From the NCBI GenBank assembly GCA_035772405.1, contig JAYKKM010000506.1, positions 1,440,501 to 1,504,500 of the forward strand: a stretch of DNA of 64,000 nt, given 5' to 3'. Both the position numbers and the translations under genes were made by a program. Shown here one piece after another: positions 57,690 through 64,000 of this stretch. The notes beneath the pieces were generated by a model. It was not told the DNA's origin. It saw only the letters and a list, made by a program, of their open reading frames with translations, and did no database searches. Every line of letters begins with the position of its first letter. Position 1 is the stretch's first letter. The DNA is from Chrysogorgia sp. JL179-B06. Taxonomy: Eukaryota; Cnidaria; Anthozoa; Scleralcyonacea; Chrysogorgiidae.

Positions 57690-58480
57690 ACAACTCCACG
57701 TTAGTCAGTGTTAAAGGCGATACATTCAGCCGAGTCCCAGTCAATATCGTGTTTTGTTTGTACGTTGGTGTTCAGCTATGTGATTAGTCCTGTCCCCGTT
57801 TCTATAGTAGCTCGTTTGTGTTCAGCTAGTCTGATTTTTAGGTTTCTGCCGGTTTCACCAATATAAGTAAGTGTCCAATAAAAGTCAGCATTTGATCTTG
57901 TAAACTGCACCATGTCTTTCGCGAGGTTGTTCTTTGTCTTTCGCGTTAGTCAGTATATGTCGCAAAGTAGTCATAGGTTTGTGGGCTACACGTATGTTGT
58001 AAGGTCGTAAAATACGTGCAATAGTCTCTGATGTACCTTTAATGTATGGTATTGTTGCTGTTGTTACGGTTGTACTGCTGTCGGTCTCGTTGGTCTCGTT
58101 GATATTTTAGTTGTTCCGTTCAATAAAGTTAGTATTGTCTGTTCAATAAAGTTAGTATAATCCTGTGAGATAACGATCCCTCGAGAGTCTGATCATCAAA
58201 TGACATCACTCTCATCAGGTAATTCTACAGTATAACAGTTTCTCTATTGATTTCGTTTCTCTAGTTATAGTGGAGAAATCGGGGATCTGTCCTCTTATGT
58301 AGCATCTTGTGAGCTGGATAGCCGTATGGCGTTGTCGTCCGATGGATTCCAATGGATCAAACCTCTGCCTTGTGGAAGACATTGAATCGTATGTTTGCTG
58401 TGATATTAGAACTGTTTTCCTTTTGGTACGATTGGTAATTATAGTACTTGATTTAAAAAGTATCTTTTCGATCAAAGTAC
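57690..58480 (-). pseudogene. Penelope-like GIY-YIG remnant, uninterrupted in unit B
   Basis: The minus strand contains KEQPRERHGAVYKIKC and then TYIGETGRNLKIRLAEHKRA. That is the GIY-YIG endonuclease signature of Penelope-like retroelements, followed by DWDSAEC. Frameshifts and stops show decay. Confidence 0.55.
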
Positions 58481-58489
58481 GTAACTTAA

Positions 58490-58965
58490 AGTGCCCATAA
58501 CCTCAACATTTTTTATTGTCTTGTTTGGAAGAACTTTTAAAATGATAATGTAACTTCTTTTGAAGATTTTCGTTTCTTTGCTTTCTTTTTGAGATATATC
58601 AGTTTGTTTGATATGCAAATGTCTGGAATTTCGTCACACATGCATAATGAATTATTGGAGAAATGTGTATATATCTCTTTCATTCTCGAACGAAATCCTT
58701 TAAAATCAAGAAGCTTGGTGTTGTGGGAGAAACGCACACACGTGTTATTCACACTTTAGTGTTTTTATTTCATGAACGCAAAGATATATAACATTCTCTG
58801 ATAACTCATGATGCATGTGTGACGAAATTCCAGATATTTGCATATCAAACAAACTGATATATCTCAAAAAGAAAGCGAGAAGTGAAAATCTTCAAAATAA
58901 GTTACTTTATCATTTTAAAAGTTCTTCCAAATAAGACAATAAAAAAATTTGAGGTTAGGGGCACT
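58490..58965. mobile_element. TTAA-flanked foldback MITE, unit B only
   Basis: 476 bp with long inverted arms (ends AGTGCCCATAACCTC), flanked by TTAA at 58486-58489 and 58966-58969. The empty site is TTAA at 17887-17890 in unit A with matching flanks. It is a relative of the element at 11103-11500 (shared GTCTTATTTGGAAGAAC-type arms). Confidence 0.85.
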
Positions 58966-59426
58966 TTAAATGGCCGGAATATAGTAGTTCGAGGTTGTAA
59001 AAATGCTCGTAAAAAATCATTGTCCGCCATCTTGGATGTTTTCGATATTCGTGTGACGTCACAACTGGGTAAAACGAAATTTTTATCTAGCTATCCTCAT
59101 GTCTTTATAAGTTTGAAACTCGATTTTTGTAAATGTCTTCCTTTTTCAATTGAACCACACCATTTTAAAAAGCATTCCGCGGAAACTCGGCTACCCACAG
59201 AGTAGTTTTATCAGGTTTACCCAGCTTGCGACGTCACCAACTTCCCAGTTAATTAGTCAAAGTATTACATCCAAGATGGCGGATGACAGCATTGTCTTTG
59301 GTCAAAATTAGTGCTGTTGTTTTGTACACGAGTAGTTTTATTTACTTGGATTACCTTCGTAAGCCTGTTTGTTGATCAGAAAGTCAAAAATTTGAAATTC
59401 TGATTTATGTTGCCAATGTCCTTTAA

Positions 59427-62400
59427 AGTACCCCTGTGATCATAGGTAGCCCAAATGTTGTTATAATTTCTTATTTTGTTCATTAAAATACGTTTACCGA
59501 ACGAAGAAAGACGACAAACAGCCGATGGCCACGAGCGAAATGAAAACTCGCCCCATTCCCCTCATTCACTATAGCTACGCGCGACACAATTTACTGCAAG
59601 CTGACGTGATGCTTTCACTTATACATATATTATGATAAGGTTGGCAAGTAAATTCCAACATTCACAACAAACACTTCAACAAATGATTAAAATACTCGCA
59701 AACTACTGTACGTGAAGAACCACCAAAAATGAAACAACACTTTGAACACTGATAATTTTACTACAATATTACAAACAATTATGTTTCTAAATAATTCTGA
59801 CAAACAAGAAAGAAGCAAAAGTCTCTAGGTTTTTGACCAAAGTTTTTCTGTGCCTATGCGGGATGCCATCAAACAGTTATGACGTTGTCAAAAACCTAAT
59901 CCTATTGGCTATCAAAAATAAACAAACTATGACGTTCATGCCACTGACGGGGGGCGGGGAGGGGGGGGGGGGGGGGGGGGGGGGGTGGGTAGATATCCAG
60001 ATACGATAAAAAAAACACAGAGGATTTAAGACGAAATCAAAACAGAAGAGATCAGAAAATTTAGTTCGGTAAGTAAATATATTTGCAGTTGTTTTTTTAG
60101 TGTGCAAAACAAACGAGACATTTTAAATAATAAGCAAGTCAAGTTATATTAAATTGTTTTCCCTTTCACGGCGAAAGCAGAAAAACAAGTAGGTTTCTGT
60201 TAGCTTAAATATTTCTCGCGAACACAGTAATAAAGTTATTGTTTCTCCGATCCTAAATCAACGAACAGAAGAAAGGAAAACGGACAGGTTTTTACCCTGA
60301 TATTTTTTTACTGTCAAGCTTTTAATTCATGTATTTTCGATCAAACGTTTTGTACTTCTCTTCTGTAACGAAATTGTGCTCTACACATCGACTTTAATAC
60401 AATATTCCATTACAAAAAACTGACCAGTTAGACGATCAACATCATTGACGATAAAATATAACTTTATAGCAGCAGGCTCAAGGTGATAAAAAGCACAAAC
60501 CAGAAAATTTTCAGACCAAAACACTCCGCCTCAAAACTCTCCGCCTCCGGTAAAAAATGAACTTCAAAAGAGATCAAGTATATATTCCACATACTGACAA
60601 AGTTTTCATGAAGTCCCAATAAATGAAAACCACGTTGGGAAGAACCGTGTACAGAACTAATAAACAGAAGTTAGACCACAAAGCACAACTATTTAATAAA
60701 TCGTTCAACCAAACGGCAACAGCAAACAAAGAAAAGTTTTGCAGTAAGAATGCCATTCAAAACTGGGCATTAATACCTTGTTAAATGTTATTTGTCCATT
60801 TGGAAAAAAGTAATATAATTTAAGCTCAGTGCAAACGTTGGAACTGTCGTTTTCAATTGAGCTGTTTCTTTTGAAGTTTTTTCCTATAAAGTTATATTTT
60901 ATCGTCAATGATGTTGATCGTCTAACTGGTAAGTTTTTTGTAATGGAATATTGTATTAAAGTCGATATGCAGAGCAAAATTTCGTTGCAGAAGAGAAGTA
61001 CAAAACGTTCTCTGATCGAAAATACATGAATTAAAAGCCTGACAGTCAAAACATATCAGAGTAAAAACCACTGATAAAAACCTGTCCGTTTTTCTTTCTT
61101 TGTTCGTGATTAGTTTTGATTTAGGATCGGAGAAACAATAGCTTTATTACTGTGTTCGCGAGAAATATAAAATATTTAAGCTAACAGAAACCTACTTGTT
61201 TTTCTGCTTTCGCCGTGAAAGGGAAAACAATTTAATATAACTTGACTTGCTTATTATTTAAAATGTCTCGTTTGTTTTGCACACTAAAAAAACAACTGCA
61301 AATATATTTACTTACCGAACTAAATTCTCTGATCTCTTCTGTTTTGATTTATTCACATGTTTTTATCTGCCTCCGCGGGAACGTCTTAAATCCTCTGTGT
61401 TTTTTTATCGTATCTGGATATCTACCCCCCCCCCCCCCTGTCAGTGGCATGAACGTCATAGTTTGTTTATTTTTGATAGCCAATAGGATTAGGTTTTTGA
61501 CAACGTCATAACTGTTTGATGGCATCCCGCATAGGCACAGAAAAACTTTGGTCAAAAACCTAGAGACTTTTGCTTCTTTCTTGTTTGTCAGAATTATTTA
61601 GAAACATAATTGTTTGTAATATTGTAGTAAAATTATCAGTGTTCAAAGTGTTGTTTCATTTTTGGTGGTTCTTCACGTAGTTTGCGAGTATTTTAATCAT
61701 TTGTTGAAGTGTTTGTTGTGAATGTTGGAATTTACTTGCCAACCTACGTCAGCTTGCAGTAAATTGTGTCGCGCGTAGCTATAGTGAATGAGGGGAATGG
61801 GGCGAGTTTTCATTTTCGGATCGGCTGTTTGTCGTCTTTCTTCGTTCGGTAAACGTTCTTTAATGAACAAAATAAGAAATTATAACAACATTTGGGCTAC
61901 CTATGCTGTGATCAAATTTTTCGTATCCCGAATTTTTACATATTTGTAAAGAGCATGGTGTTCTCACTTAACTTTCCAAATTTCAAGCAATTTCGAGCAT
62001 GGGAAGTCGCCTTTTCAGACTGTTTTTATACGAGATTATACGGCCGCCATTACTCGAACATGTTCCAGACGCTTAGGTTGTGATTAGAGGAAGTGACGTC
62101 AAAGACTCAACACGTGGCTGGTTGTGTATGAATATAAAGCTACTTGGGGAAAACTTTCTATTGGAACTTGTCGTATAATTTCCATAAAGCTTTGTCACGT
62201 GTTAAGTCTCTGACGTCGCAATCGCATACTCTGCTGTGGAATCGCAGGCTCGTCTGGAACAAGTTTTGAGCAATGGCGGACAAAATTTGGGCGACTTTGG
62301 AGGTTAAATTTCCTGTGATAGAATGTTTGTTGTTCATTTTTTGGCAAATGCAAACATTCATTAACCTAAAATGGTGTTCTGTAACAAAAAATGCCAGGAA

Positions 62401-62431
62401 ACGTAATGTGATATTTCGACGCAGGGACACT
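59427..62431. mobile_element. TTAA MITE carrying a nested foldback element
   Basis: The outer MITE (ends AGTACCCCTG and CAGGGACACT, TTAA on both sides) corresponds to 18329-18864 in unit A. It is enlarged by the 2465-bp foldback element at 59441-61905. Confidence 0.7.
59441..61905. mobile_element. 2.5-kb foldback element with about 1-kb inverted arms, unit B only
   Basis: The left arm is about 59441-60470, the right arm about 60886-61905, and the central loop about 415 bp. Termini are CATAGGTAGCCCAAATG and complement. CTGTGAT is duplicated at 59434-59440 and 61906-61912. Unit A has the uninterrupted site at about 18336. A homopolymeric G run (about 59950-59985) in the left arm corresponds to a C run of only about 14 in the right arm. 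No transposase is visible. Confidence 0.85.
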
Positions 62432-62670
62432 TTAATGTTCATTAAATGCTTGGCCAAATTGTTGTTGTCGTCGTCGTTGCTGCTGCTGTTAAAATTGCAC
62501 TGCTCCCAGCCAAGAGATTTGTGAAATTTTGTCAAGCCAATACAATTAAGAATAGACTAGATTAGCTTGTTTTTTAATCCGACAAACCAACTAAATTACA
62601 CTCACTGAGATGTCGCTTCTCTAAAAACAAACTTCACGAACTGAATGCTAAACATCGTACATCTCTCATT

Positions 62671-62808
62671 CTACTCATTCGTATCGCTGTCTTCTTCATT
62701 CTTAATAGACTCTGCTTTGTCACTGTCTTCGCTAACTTGGTCTTCGTAGTTTACGCCTTCTCTTCCTTGACCATAACCATCGTCTACGTAGCTATCACTG
62801 TCTTCTTC
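62671..62808 (-). pseudogene. Truncated membrane-anchor exon at the B/C junction
   Basis: It encodes only the acidic tail (EEDSDSYVDDGYGQGREGVN to the stop) of the exon intact at 19374-19687. The hydrophobic span is replaced by unrelated DNA from about 62809, so this copy cannot provide a membrane anchor. Confidence 0.7.
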
Positions 62809-62943
62809 TCGGAATATTATTTTTATATCGTGACCGTGACTCTGCCACAAATGGGCCTTCGCTGACCGTGACTCTGCCACAAATGGGCCTGGGATGTTTC
62901 CACTCTATACTGCATGTAGTTTGATCGAGTGAAATGCCAAATA
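62809..62943. other. Duplication junction between units B and C
   Basis: Sequence found in neither unit interior. It includes a direct repeat of GACCGTGACTCTGCCACAAA (two copies, 62828-62858 and 62863-62890 approximately) and ends at an AT tract from which unit C homology starts. Confidence 0.6.
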
Positions 62944-62954
62944 TTACCTATATA

Positions 62955-63041
<87 letters not shown>
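62944..63041. repeat. AT dinucleotide tract at start of unit C
   Basis: About 98 bases of AT repeats. The counterpart is at 41611-41673 in unit B. Open frames of Ile/Tyr repeats are artefacts. Confidence 0.9.
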
Positions 63042-63046
<5 letters not shown>

Positions 63047-63127
63047 TATTTTCATTTATTTCATTTGTTTTTTCGAATTCAGTCATTTGTGGTTAGACAC
63101 CTTCAAGATTATACATGCATGTATCTT

Positions 63128-63816
63128 CAGGGCCGGATTAACGACTTCGTAGGCCCCAGGCACTTAGCAGCATATCATAGGCCCCCAGTGACGACACATT
63201 CTTACGGGGGTTCGGGGGCATTTAATTTTGGAAATGAAATGGCATTTCCTGCAATCAGAGGGCACTTTTGAGAAAAATATAAAGGTCTTAAATCACTTTT
63301 TTTAACAGTGTATCATCATTTTCAAGAAATATTTAATTTTTATTATTCATTTTCAAGAAATATAATGTTTACGTAAATAATACAATAATACCCAGGATAG
63401 TGATACTTTTCGGGGTTGCTTTTTGTAACCGTCTGACATTCATAATAATAGAATGTAGGGCCTTGATACATCATACACTATCAGTCTGAAATCTGAGTGA
63501 TAAGTTTTGGCTCTTTCTTTTCGCGAAATTTTTCTGTAAACAAAATGGCGTCCTCAACTCAAGAAATAAGAAAGTTTAAACGCTTATCACCGCTTATGCA
63601 TGTAACTGTTTTACTGTTTAACTTCAAGGATTAGGTAGCCAACTAGCCAAGGTAGGGATTACGTACACTGTACACAAAACTGAATCTTTACGACTTTACC
63701 TATTGCTGACCATCGTTTATAAAATATATAAATATAAAGAAAAAATGTATCATTTTCGTAGGCCCCATTAACTTTCGTAGGCGTGCCTATAGTGCCTATT
63801 GGATAATCCGGCCCTG
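63128..63816. mobile_element. Complete hAT-like non-autonomous element (unit C)
   Basis: 689 bp, terminal inverted repeats CAGGGCCGGATTA, flanked by TGTATCTT at 63120-63127 and 63817-63824. It is also present in unit A (1-598) but absent from unit B, where the single TGTATCTT is at 41768-41775. No open frame of transposase size. Confidence 0.85.
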
Positions 63817-64000
63817 TGTATCTTGCTCATCAAATAAATCTGGTCATATAGCGGATGATGATATAATTAATAAAAGCCTTACAATAGGTTGAGGTAATAC
63901 CGTATGTTAAAAGTGAAACATATATATGTAAAGTCTTATACAATAGCTATGTGTCAAAATTGAAAGTGAATCATATGATAAAGTCACTTATTTTAAATAT
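63817..64000. repeat. Start of unit C beyond the hAT element
   Basis: Homologous to 599-782 and 41768-41950. It continues off the window. No gene in this part. Confidence 0.75.

Noticed and set aside
58215..58475. Minus-strand frame SSTRQRFDPLESIGRQRHTA as a gene
   Set aside because: No start or splice support. It lies next to the decayed Penelope-like sequence in a repeat-rich tail, present in both units without clear constraint.
60705..61049. 114-codon minus-strand frame in the large foldback element
   Set aside because: It spans the loop and one arm of the palindrome, has no family features, and the arm counterpart is not open equivalently.

Overview
This is an AT-rich, intron-rich animal genomic window with no prokaryotic features. 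The gene content (a guanylate-binding-protein cluster with coiled-coil and membrane tails) and the transposon mix (hAT, PIF/Harbinger, CR1-like, Penelope-like, many foldback MITEs) suggest an invertebrate metazoan. An anthozoan cnidarian is my best guess, but that is inference and I have not compared against any genome.

The window is built from a tandem segmental duplication. Unit A runs from 1 to about 19.7 kb, unit B from about 41.6 to 62.8 kb, and a third unit C begins at about 62.9 kb and runs off the right edge. Each complete unit holds three things. The first is the first exon of a minus-strand GBP-like gene (A 1679-2017; B 43338-43676). The second is a complete set of 12 visible exons of a plus-strand GBP-like gene (A 3194-15053; B 44855-57610), head-to-head with the first and separated by about 1.2 kb. 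The third is a minus-strand membrane-anchor exon (A 19374-19687, intact; B 62671-62808, broken at the junction with C).

The single-copy middle (about 19.7-41.6 kb) carries the remaining exons of the minus-strand GBP whose first exon lies in unit B: 40707-40535, 40398-40233, 40063-39817, 39442-39227, 39131-38979, 38226-37746 and 37378-37167. After a 15.8-kb intron, a phase-compatible terminal exon with a membrane segment follows at 21391-21003. A different plus-strand gene lies inside that intron (30231-34950). It encodes an acidic, Ser/Arg/Val/Pro-repeat protein ending in an RPA32-binding-like motif, and it resembles an ETAA1-type ATR activator.

I assigned splice sites by eye from GT/AG signals and phase continuity. 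The two plus GBP paralogues and the minus GBP share a coherent chain of G1 (GxxRTGKS or GMARSGKS), switch I (GIWMG/GIWIG), G3 (DTEGID) and RD (LLRDV) motifs. All phases agree from exon to exon, which is strong evidence that these are real genes.

Introns and intergenic DNA are packed with transposons. Comparing units A, B and C gives several filled/empty site pairs: a hAT insertion with an 8-bp duplication, TTAA-flanked MITEs, and a 2.5-kb foldback element with 1-kb arms. These give an internal relative chronology of the duplications. The most unusual structures are an 18-bp tandem array with 14 perfect TGACGTCA (CRE) palindromes inside an intron of the minus GBP, a TCTAC pentanucleotide array filling intron 4 of both plus GBPs, and a Harbinger-like element carrying a 17-bp palindromic minisatellite.
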